This document shows, one piece after another, positions 36,447-45,463 of a stretch of DNA of 64,000 nt (position 1 is the first letter of the stretch; every line of letters begins with the position of its first letter). Source of the stretch: Xanthobacter dioxanivorans (GTDB lineage: Bacteria; Pseudomonadota; Alphaproteobacteria; Rhizobiales; Xanthobacteraceae); NCBI RefSeq assembly GCF_016807805.1, contig NZ_CP063362.1:3700501-3764500 (forward strand), in the 5' to 3' direction. The position numbers and the translations under genes are program-made. The notes below the pieces were generated by a model. That model was not told the DNA's origin and searched no databases. It saw only the letters and a program-made list of their open reading frames with translations.

Positions 36447-37329
36447 GGTCCTGCCGTTCCGATGGAATGAGCGCGATGCGCCCGGGATGGGTGAAGACCT
36501 CGAAGCCGTCGGCGCGCACGATGGCGCAGAGCGTGATGCCCGCCGCCGCCGCCGTGCGGATGGCGAGGGAGGTCGGGGCCGAGACGGCGGCGATCACGCC
36601 AACGCCGAGCACCGCCGCCTTCTGCACCATCTCGATGGAGACGCGGCTGGTGAGCAGGAGCAGGCCGCGGCTGGTATCGAAGCCCGCTTCGGCCGCCTTG
36701 CCCACCAGCTTGTCGAGGGCGTTGTGCCGGCCCACGTCCTCGGCCAGCGCCAGCACACCCCGGCCGGGCTCGAAATAGGCCGCGGCATGCACGGCGCGGG
36801 TCTCGTGGTTGAGGCTCTGGAGCGGCCCGAGCGCGGCCATGGCGTCGAGCACGGCCGCGGGGGAGAAGAGGCCCGCGGCATCCACCAGCGCCGCCGGCTT
36901 CACCGCCTCGACGAGGCTCTCCACCCCGCACAGGCCGCAGCCCGTGGGGCCGGCCAGAGCGCGGCGCCGGGCGGAGAGATGCTTCATCTTCTCCTCGGCG
37001 ATCCACATGCGCGCCTCGATGCCTTCCTCCACCACGATCACCTCGCGGGACAGGATCTCGGCGGCCGAGGCCACGATGCCCTCGGTGAGGGCGAAGCCGA
37101 GGGCGAAATCGGCGATGTCCGTGGGGCTCGCCATCATCACCGCATGGGTGGTGCCGTTGAAGGTGAGGGCGACGGGCACCTCCTCGGGCACCGACCGCTC
37201 GCCCGAGGACACGGTGCCATCGCGCACCTGCACGCGCGCCACCCGCCGCGCCGGAGGGGGCGGGGGCAGATCCTGCGGCAGGTCTTGCGGCAGGGCGCAG
37301 GCGGCGGGCTGGTCGGGCATGTCGATCAT
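36436..37329 (-). CDS. fdhD: Formate dehydrogenase sulfurtransferase FdhD
   Basis: A 297-residue maturation factor that transfers sulfur to the molybdenum cofactor of formate dehydrogenase. The catalytic cysteine pair is visible as GCGLCG near residues 130-135. Further family segments: ALTFNGTTHAVMMASPTDIADFALGFALTEGI and LAEDVGRHNALDKLVG. An alternative ATG lies three codons in. It is fourth in the fds operon, between the catalytic subunit gene and fdsD. Confidence 0.95.
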   Translation of the reverse strand: MIDMPDQPAACALPQDLPQDLPPPPPARRVARVQVRDGTVSSGERSVPEEVPVALTFNGTTHAVMMASPTDIADFALGFALTEGIVASAAEILSREVIVVEEGIEARMWIAEEKMKHLSARRRALAGPTGCGLCGVESLVEAVKPAALVDAAGLFSPAAVLDAMAALGPLQSLNHETRAVHAAAYFEPGRGVLALAEDVGRHNALDKLVGKAAEAGFDTSRGLLLLTSRVSIEMVQKAAVLGVGVIAAVSAPTSLAIRTAAAAGITLCAIVRADGFEVFTHPGRIALIPSERQDHVA

Positions 37330-37512
37330 GTCATCGGTTCACATGGGGCCAGGCACTGATCCTGGAAGGGTAAGCCCTTCTCCGCCCGCAGAGGAAGGCT
37401 TCGAGGCCAAGGCGGCGCCTCGTTGCCGGGCGTTTCGAAAAGGCAGGCGGCCTGCCCTGTGTGGCCCCAGCGACCGGATGATGGGCCTGTTCCGCCGGTT
37501 ACCGGTCGAAAC

Positions 37513-37559
37513 CGTGATGCCCGGCCGTCTGGATGGCCGGGACAAGCCCGGCCATCACG
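37513..37559. repeat. Intergenic palindrome within fds operon
   Basis: A 10-bp stem GATGGCCGGG/CCCGGCCATC with an ACAAG loop (37532-37556), inside a larger inverted pair CGTGATG (37513) and CATCACG (37553). Related palindromes occur at 57232-57350. It lies in the 253-bp gap between fdsA and fdhD and may reduce downstream expression or stabilise the upstream mRNA. Confidence 0.6.
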
Positions 37560-37582
37560 CGTCTTGTAAGTTGCGCCCGCCC

Positions 37583-40423
37583 TCACTCCGCCGCTTCGGC
37601 GGCGATGCGGCGGGAGGTGCGCGAGAGGTTCTCGTACTCCTCCTGCCATTGGGTGGGGCCGTTGGACGGCGAGACCTGCACCGCGGTCACCTTGTATTCC
37701 GGGCAGTTGGTCGCCCAGTCGGAATAGTCGGTGGTCACCACGTTGGCCTGCGTCACCGGATGGTGGAAGGTGGTGTAGACCACCCCCGGCGCCACCCGGT
37801 CCGAGATCACCGCGCGCAGCGAGGTGGAGCCGGCGCGGCTGTCCAGCTTCACGAAGTCGCCGTCGCGGATGCCCCGGTTCTCGGCGTCGTGCGCGTGGAT
37901 CTCCAGCACGTCCTCGGCATGCCAGACGGAGTTTGCCGTGCGGCGGGTCTGGGCGCCCACATTGTACTGGCTGAGGATGCGTCCGGTGGTGAGCAGCAGC
38001 GGAAAACGCGGACCGGTGCGCTCGTCGGTGGGCACGTACTCGGTGAGGATGAACTTGCCCTTGCCGCGCACGAAGCCGCCGATGTGCATGATCGGCGTGC
38101 CTTCCGGCGCCTTGTCGTTGCACGGCCACTGCACCGAGCCCATCTCGTCGAGCTTGGCATAGTTCACGCCCGCGAAGGTGGGGGTGAGCGCCGCGATCTC
38201 ATCCATGATCTGCGAGGGGTGGGTGTAGGTCATGGGGAAGCCCAGCGCATTGGCGAGGAGCTGGGTGACCTCCCAGTCGGCATAGCCGTTCTTCGGTGCC
38301 ATCACCTTGCGGATGCGCTGGATGCGCCGCTCGGCATTGGTGAAGGTGCCGTCCTTCTCCAGGAACGAGCAGCCGGGCAGGAAGACGTGGGCGTAGTTGG
38401 CCGTCTCGTTCAGGAACAGGTCCTGCACGATGAGGCATTCCAGCCCCGCAAGGCCGGCCGAGACGTGCTTGGTGTCGGGGTCGGACTGGAGGATGTCCTC
38501 GCCCTGCACGTAGAGGCCCTTGAACGTGCCGTCCACCGCCGCATCGAACATGTTGGGGATGCGCAGGCCCGGCTCGTCGTCCAGCGGCACGCCCCACAGG
38601 GCTTCGAACGTGGCGCGGGTGGCGTCGTCCGAGATGTGGCGATAGCCCGGCAGCTCGTGCGGGAAGGAGCCCATGTCGCACGAGCCCTGCACGTTGTTCT
38701 GGCCGCGCAGCGGGTTCACGCCGACGCCGTTGCGGCCCACATTGCCGGTGGCCATGGCGAGGTTGGCGATGGCCATCACCGTGGTGGAGCCCTGCGAATG
38801 CTCGGTGACGCCGAGGCCGTAATAGATGGCCCCGTTGCCGCCGGTGGCGTAGAGCCGGGCCGCGCCGCGCACCAGGGCCGGGTCGACGCCGGTATACTTC
38901 TCCACCGCTTCCGGCGAGTGGCGCTCGTCGGCGACGAAGGCGGCCCATTCCTGGAATTCGTCCCAGTCGCAGCGCTCGCGCACGAACGCTTCGTTCACCA
39001 GGCCCTCGGTGACGATGACATGGGCCAGCGCGGTGACGATGGCGACGTTGGTGCCGGGCTTCAGCGGCAGGTGGAAGGATGCCTCGATATGGGGCGAGCG
39101 CACGATGTCGGTGCGGCGTGGATCGACCACGATCAGTTTCGCCCCGGCGCGCAGCCGCTTCTTGAGGCGCGAGCCGAACACCGGGTGCCCGTCCGTGGGG
39201 TTGGCGCCGATGATCAGCACCACGTCGGAGGCTTCCACGCTGTCGAAGTCCTGCGTTCCCGCGGAGGTGCCGTAGGTCTGCGACAGGCCGTAGCCGGTGG
39301 GCGAGTGGCAGACACGGGCGCAGGTGTCGACGTTGTTGTTGCCGAAGCCGCCGCGGATCAGCTTCTGGACGAGGTAGGTCTCTTCATTGGTGCAGCGCGA
39401 GGAGGTGATGCCACCCACCGAGCGCTTGCCGTATTTCTCCTGGATCCGCTTGAACTCGGAGGCGGCGTAGGCGATCGCCTCCTCGTAGCTCACCTCCTTC
39501 CACGGCTCGTGGATGGAGGAGCGGATCATGGGCTTGAGGATGCGGTCCTTGTGGGTGGCGTAGCCATAGGCGAAGCGGCCCTTCACGCAGGAATGGCCGC
39601 GGTTCGCCTTGCCGTCCTTGTAGGGCACCATGCGCACCAGCTCGTCGCCGCGCATCTCGGCCTTGAAGGTGCAGCCGACGCCGCAATAGGCGCAGGTGGT
39701 CACCACCGAATGCTCGGGGGTGCCGATCTCGAACATGGCCTTCTCGTTCAGCGTGGCCGTGGGGCAGGCCTGCACGCAGGCGCCGCAGGAGACGCATTCC
39801 GAGGTGAGGAAGGGCTCGTCCATGCCGGGCGACACGCGGCTGTCGAAGCCGCGGCCGGAGATGGTCAGCGCGAAGGTGCCCTGCACCTCCTCGCACGCCC
39901 GGACACAGCGATTACAGACGATGCACTTCGACTTTTCGTAGGTGAAATAGGGGTTGGACTCGTCCTTCCCCATCTTGGTGTGGTTCTCGCCCTCGTAGCC
40001 GTAGCGGACCTCGCGCAGGCCGACGACGCCGGCCATGTCCTGCAGTTCGCAGTCGCCGTTGGCGGAGCAGGTCAGGCAGTCCAGCGGGTGGTCGGAGATG
40101 TAGAGCTCCATCACCCCCTTGCGGATCTGCTTCAGCCGCTCGGTCTGGGTCTTCACCACGATGCCGTCCATCACCGGCGTGGTGCAGGAGGCCGGCGTCC
40201 CGTTGCGGCCCTCGATCTCCACGAGGCAGAGGCGGCAGGAGCCGAAGGCCTCGATCATGTCGGTGGCGCAGAGCTTGGGAATCTGGTTCCCCGCCTCCAT
40301 GGCCGCGCGCATGATGGAGGTGCCTTCCGGCACCGTGATGCTCATGCCGTCAATGGTGAGGGTGACCAGCTTCTCGGATTTGGAAGCCGGCGTGCCGTAG
40401 TCGATTTCGTGAACGAGGGACAT
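37583..40423 (-). CDS. fdsA: NAD-dependent formate dehydrogenase alpha (catalytic) subunit
   Basis: A 946-residue molybdoenzyme oxidising formate to CO2. In order: [2Fe-2S] domain (C52, C63, C66, C80), a NuoG-like cluster (DCLTCSANGDC, 116-125), two 4Fe-4S sites (C167-C177 and C210-C220), a 4Fe-4S cluster (CAYCGVGC, 244-251), then the bis-MGD domains. The molybdenum ligand is cysteine C372 followed by H373 (VDTCARVCH), so no selenocysteine. It is third in fdsG-fdsB-fdsA, 13 bp after fdsB, and works with those subunits and FdhD in the cytoplasm. Confidence 0.97.
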   Translation of the reverse strand: MSLVHEIDYGTPASKSEKLVTLTIDGMSITVPEGTSIMRAAMEAGNQIPKLCATDMIEAFGSCRLCLVEIEGRNGTPASCTTPVMDGIVVKTQTERLKQIRKGVMELYISDHPLDCLTCSANGDCELQDMAGVVGLREVRYGYEGENHTKMGKDESNPYFTYEKSKCIVCNRCVRACEEVQGTFALTISGRGFDSRVSPGMDEPFLTSECVSCGACVQACPTATLNEKAMFEIGTPEHSVVTTCAYCGVGCTFKAEMRGDELVRMVPYKDGKANRGHSCVKGRFAYGYATHKDRILKPMIRSSIHEPWKEVSYEEAIAYAASEFKRIQEKYGKRSVGGITSSRCTNEETYLVQKLIRGGFGNNNVDTCARVCHSPTGYGLSQTYGTSAGTQDFDSVEASDVVLIIGANPTDGHPVFGSRLKKRLRAGAKLIVVDPRRTDIVRSPHIEASFHLPLKPGTNVAIVTALAHVIVTEGLVNEAFVRERCDWDEFQEWAAFVADERHSPEAVEKYTGVDPALVRGAARLYATGGNGAIYYGLGVTEHSQGSTTVMAIANLAMATGNVGRNGVGVNPLRGQNNVQGSCDMGSFPHELPGYRHISDDATRATFEALWGVPLDDEPGLRIPNMFDAAVDGTFKGLYVQGEDILQSDPDTKHVSAGLAGLECLIVQDLFLNETANYAHVFLPGCSFLEKDGTFTNAERRIQRIRKVMAPKNGYADWEVTQLLANALGFPMTYTHPSQIMDEIAALTPTFAGVNYAKLDEMGSVQWPCNDKAPEGTPIMHIGGFVRGKGKFILTEYVPTDERTGPRFPLLLTTGRILSQYNVGAQTRRTANSVWHAEDVLEIHAHDAENRGIRDGDFVKLDSRAGSTSLRAVISDRVAPGVVYTTFHHPVTQANVVTTDYSDWATNCPEYKVTAVQVSPSNGPTQWQEEYENLSRTSRRIAAEAAE

Positions 40424-40436
40424 GGCGTTCCTCCAA

Positions 40437-41999
40437 TTATTCTGCGGCGGCCGGCAGCTTCGGCGCGGCGCCGAAGTCTTCCGGGAAATGAGTGAGGGCG
40501 CTCATGACCGGGTAGGGCGTGAAGCCGCCGAGCGCGCACAGGGAGCCGAGCTTCATGGTGTGGCAAAGGTCGGTGAGGATCGCGAGGTTGGCCTCGCGCC
40601 GCTCGCCGGCGATCACCTTGTCGATGATCTCGACGCCGCGGGTGGAGCCGATGCGGCACGGGGTGCACTTGCCGCAGCTCTCGTGGGCGCAGAATTCCAT
40701 GGCGAACTTGGCCATGCCGGCCATGTCCGCAGTGTCGTCGAACACCACGATGCCGCCGTGGCCGATGAGGGCGTCGCGCGCGGCGAAGGCCTCGTAGTCG
40801 AACGGCGTGTCGAATTGCGACACCGGCAGGTAGGCTCCCAGGGGTCCACCCGCCTGCACCGCCTTCACCGGACGCCCGGAGAGGGTGCCGCCGCCGATCT
40901 CGTTGACCAGCTCGCCCAGCGGGATGCCGAAGGCGGTCTCGAACAGCCCGCCATACTTCACGTTGCCGGCGATCTGGATGGGCATGGTGCCGCGCGAGCG
41001 GCCCATGCCGAAGTCGCGGTAATACTTGCCCCCCTTGTCCAGGATCACGGGGATGGTGGCCAGGGAGACGAGGTTGTTGATGACCGTGGGCTTCTGGAAC
41101 AGGCCCTTGTGCGCCGGCAGCGGCGGCTTGGCGCGGACCAGGCCGCGCTTGCCTTCCAGGCTCTCCAGCAGCGCGGTCTCCTCGCCGCACACATAGGCCC
41201 CGGCGCCCATGCGCATTTCCATGTCGAAGGACAGGCCCGAGCCGAGGATGTTTTCGCCGAGCAACCCCGCCTCGCGGGCCTTCTCGATGGCCTTCTCCAT
41301 CACCACGAAGGCGAGGGGATATTCGGACCGGGAGTAGACGTAGCCCCGGGTGGCCCCCACCGCCAGGCCGGCGATGGTCATGCCCTCGATGAGGCAGAAG
41401 GGGTCCGCTTCCATGATCAGGCGGTCGGCGAAGGTGCCGCTGTCGCCCTCATCGGCGTTGCAGACGATGTAGCGCTGGTCGGCCGGTGCGGCCGCGACCG
41501 TGCGCCACTTGATGCCGGTGGGAAAGCCGGCGCCGCCGCGGCCACGCAGGCCGCTGTCCACCACTTCCTCGACGGTGGCGGCCGGCCCGAGGGTGAGCGC
41601 GCGCTCGAGCCCGCGATAGCCGCCATGGGCCTTGTAGTCGGTGAGGGACAGGGGATCGATGATGCCGATGCGGGCAAAGGTGAGGCGGGTCTGCCGCTTC
41701 AAGTAGGGGATCTCGTCCACCACGCCGACGCACAGGGGGTGGTCGGCGCCGGTGAGGAAGCCGCCATGCAGCAGGTCGTCCACATCGGAGGGCTTCACCG
41801 GGCCGTAGCCGACGCGGCCAAGCTCGGTCTCGATCTCCACCAGGGGCTCCAGCCAGAACAGGCCGCGCGAGCCGTTGCGGACGATGTCGGCGGTGATGCC
41901 GCGGGCGAGCAGGCCGGCCTCCAGCTTGCGGGCGACGCGGTCGGCGCCGCAGGCCACTGCGGTGGCGTCGTTGGGGACGAAGATGCGGTGGGATTTCAT
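40437..41999 (-). CDS. fdsB: Formate dehydrogenase beta subunit (NADH-generating)
   Basis: A 520-residue NuoF-like subunit. An N-terminal thioredoxin-like part precedes the NAD/FMN domain (GRGGAGFPTGIKW; CNADEGDSGTF) and the 4Fe-4S site near the C-terminus (ESCGKCTPCRIG). It passes electrons from the alpha subunit to NAD+. Its ATG overlaps the fdsG stop codon, implying coupled translation. Confidence 0.96.
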   Translation of the reverse strand: MKSHRIFVPNDATAVACGADRVARKLEAGLLARGITADIVRNGSRGLFWLEPLVEIETELGRVGYGPVKPSDVDDLLHGGFLTGADHPLCVGVVDEIPYLKRQTRLTFARIGIIDPLSLTDYKAHGGYRGLERALTLGPAATVEEVVDSGLRGRGGAGFPTGIKWRTVAAAPADQRYIVCNADEGDSGTFADRLIMEADPFCLIEGMTIAGLAVGATRGYVYSRSEYPLAFVVMEKAIEKAREAGLLGENILGSGLSFDMEMRMGAGAYVCGEETALLESLEGKRGLVRAKPPLPAHKGLFQKPTVINNLVSLATIPVILDKGGKYYRDFGMGRSRGTMPIQIAGNVKYGGLFETAFGIPLGELVNEIGGGTLSGRPVKAVQAGGPLGAYLPVSQFDTPFDYEAFAARDALIGHGGIVVFDDTADMAGMAKFAMEFCAHESCGKCTPCRIGSTRGVEIIDKVIAGERREANLAILTDLCHTMKLGSLCALGGFTPYPVMSALTHFPEDFGAAPKLPAAAE

Positions 42000-42493
42000 C
42001 AGGCGTCTCCGAAGCTGGTGCCGTTGGCGACGCAGTGGGCGATGTCGTCGATGACCTCGCGGTCGAGCCGGCCCACGAGCCTCCCGTCCACCAGCGCGGA
42101 GGGCGCGCAGGCGCAGAGGCCGAGGCAGTAGATGGGCTCCAGCGTCACCCGTCCGTCAGTGGAGGTCTCGCCCATGTCCACGCCGAGCTTCTCCTCCGCA
42201 TAGGCGGCGAGGGCCTTGCCGCCCATGGCCTGGCATGCCTCGGCGGCGCAGAGCTTCACCACGAGCCGGCCGGGCGGCTCGCGGCGGAAGTCGTGATAGA
42301 AGGTGAGGACGCCATAGACCTCGGCACGGGAGAGGTTGAGGGTCTCGGCGATCATCGGCACGGCCGGGTCCGGCACGAAGCCGAAGGTTTCCTGCAAGGC
42401 GTGCAGGATGGGCATGGTGGCGCCCTCGAGGTGCCGGTGCTCCGCGATCACCTGCGCCGCGCGCTCGGTGCTCCAATCCTCAAAGACCGCCAT
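41999..42493 (-). CDS. fdsG: Formate dehydrogenase gamma subunit
   Basis: A 164-residue NuoE-like [2Fe-2S] protein. Cluster cysteines are in CAAEACQAMG and CLGLCACAPS. It is the first gene of the fds operon, and the intergenic region before it carries a LysR-type box. Confidence 0.95.
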   Translation of the reverse strand: MAVFEDWSTERAAQVIAEHRHLEGATMPILHALQETFGFVPDPAVPMIAETLNLSRAEVYGVLTFYHDFRREPPGRLVVKLCAAEACQAMGGKALAAYAEEKLGVDMGETSTDGRVTLEPIYCLGLCACAPSALVDGRLVGRLDREVIDDIAHCVANGTSFGDA

Positions 42494-42771
42494 GGACGTC
42501 TCGCTTTCCCGAAAGGCGCAAAGGGCGCTGCCGCCACTTCGTCTTGCTTGCGGGAAAGTCTGTCACATGCGGCCTTTCAATCAAGGCAGCTGTGGGATGT
42601 TGCGATAGAACATCTCTATCAAAATTAGCGGTATCTTTGGAGCTTGTGGCCAGAACAAAGGCGCCGGGCTGCGTCAAACGCGTCAGGCTGGGATGGTTCT
42701 TGGTATATTGATCGTGTTTCTCTATGCCCCGGCGGCTCCGGAACGGCCGCTCCGCCGGTTCGCCGGGGAAA
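42494..42771. promoter_or_regulatory. fds operon promoter region
   Basis: A 278-bp gene-free region between the LysR regulator gene and fdsG, both leftward. It carries the palindrome at 42605-42621 and an AT-richer patch (42610-42640) where a promoter could lie. No terminator hairpin for the regulator gene is obvious. Confidence 0.6.
42605..42621. promoter_or_regulatory. LysR/OxyR-type binding box (GATAGA-N5-TCTATC)
   Basis: A perfect 6-bp inverted repeat with a 5-bp spacer, containing ATAG-N7-CTAT and the T-N11-A pattern of LysR-type regulators. It is 112 bp upstream of the fdsG start and next to a LysR gene, so it is the likely activation site of the formate dehydrogenase operon. Confidence 0.7.
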
Positions 42772-43701
42772 TTATTGCATCGCAGCAATCGCTGGATCGG
42801 CGACGGCGCCCTGTTCGAGCTTGGGTGCGATGCGGCGCGCTTCGGCCACCAGGGCGGCGGTGATGGGCGTGGTGGGCTCGCGGTGCGGCACCACGAGGCC
42901 GATGGAGTGGGAAATTTCCGGCTCCACGATGGGGATGGACCGGACCACGGATGTGAGGCCGAGCGAATCTGCCAGCATGGCCGGCATCACGCTGGCCCAA
43001 AGGCCGGTGCGCACATGGGTGAACAGCACCACCATGGAATTGGATTCGAGCGTGGGCTTGGCGCTTGCCCCGGCGGCGGCGAGCAGGCTGTCGACGATCC
43101 GGCGGTTCTGCATGTCCGGGGTGAGCAGGGCGAGCGGAAGCTCCGCCACCTCGGCCCAGGTCACGCTGTCGCGGTCGCCAAGGTGCGCCTGAGGCGAGGT
43201 GACGAGCCGGTAGCGCTCGCGATAGAGCGGCACCGTGTTCACCCGACCCAGCGGCTCGTTGTCGAGATAGGTGATGCCGGCGTCGATCTCGAGATTCTCC
43301 AGGTGGTTGAGAATCTCGATGGAGGTGCGCGAGATCACCGTGAACCGCACGTCGGGATGGCGGGCGCGGAACGGCGTGGTCAGCGCCGCCACCATGGGCA
43401 GGGCGGTGGGAATGGCGGCGATGCGCAGGGGGCCGGCGAGGCCGCGCTTCAGCGCGTCGATGTCCTGGCGCATGGCGCGCGCATCGGCCACGATCCGCCG
43501 GGCCCATTCCAGCGTCCGCTCGCCCTCGGGCGTGAACCCCATGAAGCGCGAGCCGCGCTGCACCAGCAACACGCCCAGCGTGTCCTCCAGCTGCTTGACG
43601 CCGGCGGAGAGGGTCGGCTGCGTCACCCCGCAGGCTTCGGCGGCGCGTCCGAAATGGCGCTCCCGGGCGAGGGCGATCAGGTATTCGAGCTTGTCTATCA
43701 T
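42772..43701 (-). CDS. fdsR: LysR-family regulator, probable fds operon activator
   Basis: A 309-residue LysR-type regulator. An N-terminal helix-turn-helix (HFGRAAEACGVTQPTLSAGVKQLEDTLG) is followed by a two-lobed effector domain. It lies directly upstream of fdsGBAD on the same strand, the arrangement known for FdsR-type activators of formate dehydrogenase; the name rests on that context. Formate or a metabolite linked to it would be the expected co-inducer. Confidence 0.85.
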   Translation of the reverse strand: MIDKLEYLIALARERHFGRAAEACGVTQPTLSAGVKQLEDTLGVLLVQRGSRFMGFTPEGERTLEWARRIVADARAMRQDIDALKRGLAGPLRIAAIPTALPMVAALTTPFRARHPDVRFTVISRTSIEILNHLENLEIDAGITYLDNEPLGRVNTVPLYRERYRLVTSPQAHLGDRDSVTWAEVAELPLALLTPDMQNRRIVDSLLAAAGASAKPTLESNSMVVLFTHVRTGLWASVMPAMLADSLGLTSVVRSIPIVEPEISHSIGLVVPHREPTTPITAALVAEARRIAPKLEQGAVADPAIAAMQ

Positions 43702-43834
43702 GGTTCCATATCACGGTGCCGGCGGGTGCCGCGCAAGGCGCTATCGTTGCCGCAGCGCAGCGGTGGGCGCCGCGCGCTTGAGCAGGGCACCTCTTCCCGC
43801 TATCCCGGCGCGACGGCGTCGATGGAGGTGGATC

Positions 43835-44131
43835 GTGCGGCACAAACTTGCGACCCTGGCGTTTACCGCCTGCATCTGGGCGGCAGCCTGCGGCGCCGCT
43901 GCGGCGGGGGCGGCGAGCCCCGGCATCGCCGGTGCGGTGGATCTGCCGGGCGCGGAGCCAGTTCCGGTGCGGTGGGTCTGCAATGACGGGCGCTGCCTCT
44001 GGCAGCCCCACTCGCGGGTGCGCGTGCCGGTCTATGCGCAAAGCTGGGGCCCGCCCACGCGGCCGAACTGCTCTTACATTCGGCGCGTGGGACCGCAGGG
44101 GCAGGCGCACTGGCAGCAGGTGTGCCGATAA
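43835..44131 (+). CDS. Small secreted cysteine-containing protein
   Basis: A 98-residue protein starting at GTG (43835) with GGAGG upstream. The signal peptide is alanine-rich (LATLAFTACIWAAACGAAAAGAAS). The mature part has a WVCNDGRCLW motif and C-terminal cysteines (NCSYI, QQVC) that could form disulfides. The pattern resembles small rhizobial GXWXG-like exported proteins of unknown function. No neighbour suggests a role. Confidence 0.6.
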   Translation: MRHKLATLAFTACIWAAACGAAAAGAASPGIAGAVDLPGAEPVPVRWVCNDGRCLWQPHSRVRVPVYAQSWGPPTRPNCSYIRRVGPQGQAHWQQVCR

Positions 44132-44266
44132 CGGCAACGGTCAAGCCGGCTGATTCGACTGCGAAACGCTCTCGGAAACGTGACAGAAATGTGTTGGAAC
44201 CCGGAGGCGGGTATTAACATTTCATTAACGCTCGTCTCCAGTGCGGCGGACCGGAGGGGGAGCGGA

Positions 44267-44446
44267 ATGGGGAAAGGGAGTCCCGCCATGCCCGGCTTGG
44301 CTCATGGTTCTGTTCTAATCTCGCTCGTTGCTATGCTTTTCGCCGCCGTGCTCGTGGCGACGCCGACACTCGCGGTCCTGACGCATCCGCAGGAACGCCC
44401 GGTGGAGACGCCGCGTCCCGTCATGATGCAGCCCGCCCTCGCCTGA
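44267..44446 (+). CDS. Small single-pass membrane protein
   Basis: A 59-residue protein with ATG at 44267 after a GGGGGAGCGGA site. It has one hydrophobic segment (residues about 14-36, SVLISLVAMLFAAVLVATPTLAV) and a short proline-rich tail. Function is unknown. The open frame reaches 44180, but that stretch lacks a ribosome site. Confidence 0.5.
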   Translation: MGKGSPAMPGLAHGSVLISLVAMLFAAVLVATPTLAVLTHPQERPVETPRPVMMQPALA

Positions 44447-44599
44447 TTCGGCGAGCGCCGTGCATTTTCCTGTTGATCACAAACCGGTGATCGCTTGAGC
44501 TTGGCCGCTTGCACGTTGCCGAAAGGTGAGATGTGGAGCGACAGCAGGCGCGGGAGAGGAGTGCCCGTCGCTTCTGAATAAAGAATTCGGGAGGGGGCT

Positions 44600-45421
44600 T
44601 TGGGGAAACGAACGATCCCGGGCGAAGGGTGGCGCGACCACGCGCCGACGCGGGCGGTTCCACGATCTGCCGGCCCTTCCGCCGGCCGGCTCATCTTGGC
44701 AGCGGCGCTGCTGTGCGGAGTCGGCTTCGCGGGCGAGGCGCAGGCGCAGGGCGCGCGGACCACCTTCTTTGCCAGGCCATCTCCGACGTCCCCCATCGAA
44801 GGCTTCTTCTCGATGTTGTTTGGCGGCATGCGTGCAGCCCCGCCGCGTCCGGCATTCAACCAGCCTTCGCTCGCGCCGCTGCCGGAGCTGCGGGAGGGCG
44901 GTTCCGGCGGCTACGTCGCCGCCGGATTCTGCGTGCGGACCTGCGATGGGCGGTACTTCCCGCTCCAGGGCCGGCCGAATGGCGCGGGGGACCCGGACGC
45001 GCTGGCCCAGTGCAACGCCTTCTGCCCGGCCGCCCGGATGGCGGTCTACACCACCTCCGATACCGCGCGGGGCATCGATCTGGCCGTGTCCAGGGATGGG
45101 GCCCCCTATTCGGAGATGCCCAACGCCTATGTCTATCGCCAGCGACTGGTGGACGGCTGCACCTGCACCGGTGGCCCGCGCATCGGCGGGCTGGCGAAGA
45201 TCGACGTGATGCGCGACCCGACGCTCAAGCGCGGTGACGTGGTAATGAGCCGCGACGGCAGCCGCGTCTTTGCCGGGGCCGGGACGAAAGTGGCGGCGCG
45301 ATCGGGGGCAGGCGGGGGGATGCCCTACCAGAAGGCGGATTTCGTCACCCCCGCGCAATTCCCCGAGCTTCCTCGCGACATGCGCGCCCGGCTCGACGAA
45401 TTGACCGTCGCCTCGCGCTGA
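44600..45421 (+). CDS. DUF2865 secreted protein
   Basis: A 273-residue exported protein starting at TTG (44600) after GGGAGGGGG. The signal segment (LILAAALLCGVGFAGEAQAQ) is followed by a conserved region with FCVRTCDGRYFPLQ, CNAFCPAARMAVY and CTCTGG, the cysteine-rich pattern of DUF2865. Paired cysteines suggest a disulfide-stabilised periplasmic or surface protein. Function is unknown. Confidence 0.85.
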   Translation: MGKRTIPGEGWRDHAPTRAVPRSAGPSAGRLILAAALLCGVGFAGEAQAQGARTTFFARPSPTSPIEGFFSMLFGGMRAAPPRPAFNQPSLAPLPELREGGSGGYVAAGFCVRTCDGRYFPLQGRPNGAGDPDALAQCNAFCPAARMAVYTTSDTARGIDLAVSRDGAPYSEMPNAYVYRQRLVDGCTCTGGPRIGGLAKIDVMRDPTLKRGDVVMSRDGSRVFAGAGTKVAARSGAGGGMPYQKADFVTPAQFPELPRDMRARLDELTVASR

Positions 45422-45463
45422 GACGTGCGCCGAAGGGGGAAGGCGACGGCGGAGCTTGCGGGC

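Noticed and set aside
36809..40495. A 1228-codon plus-strand open frame opposite fdsA
   Set aside because: It lies wholly antisense to clear FDH sequence with full cofactor motifs; the composition is shadow-like.
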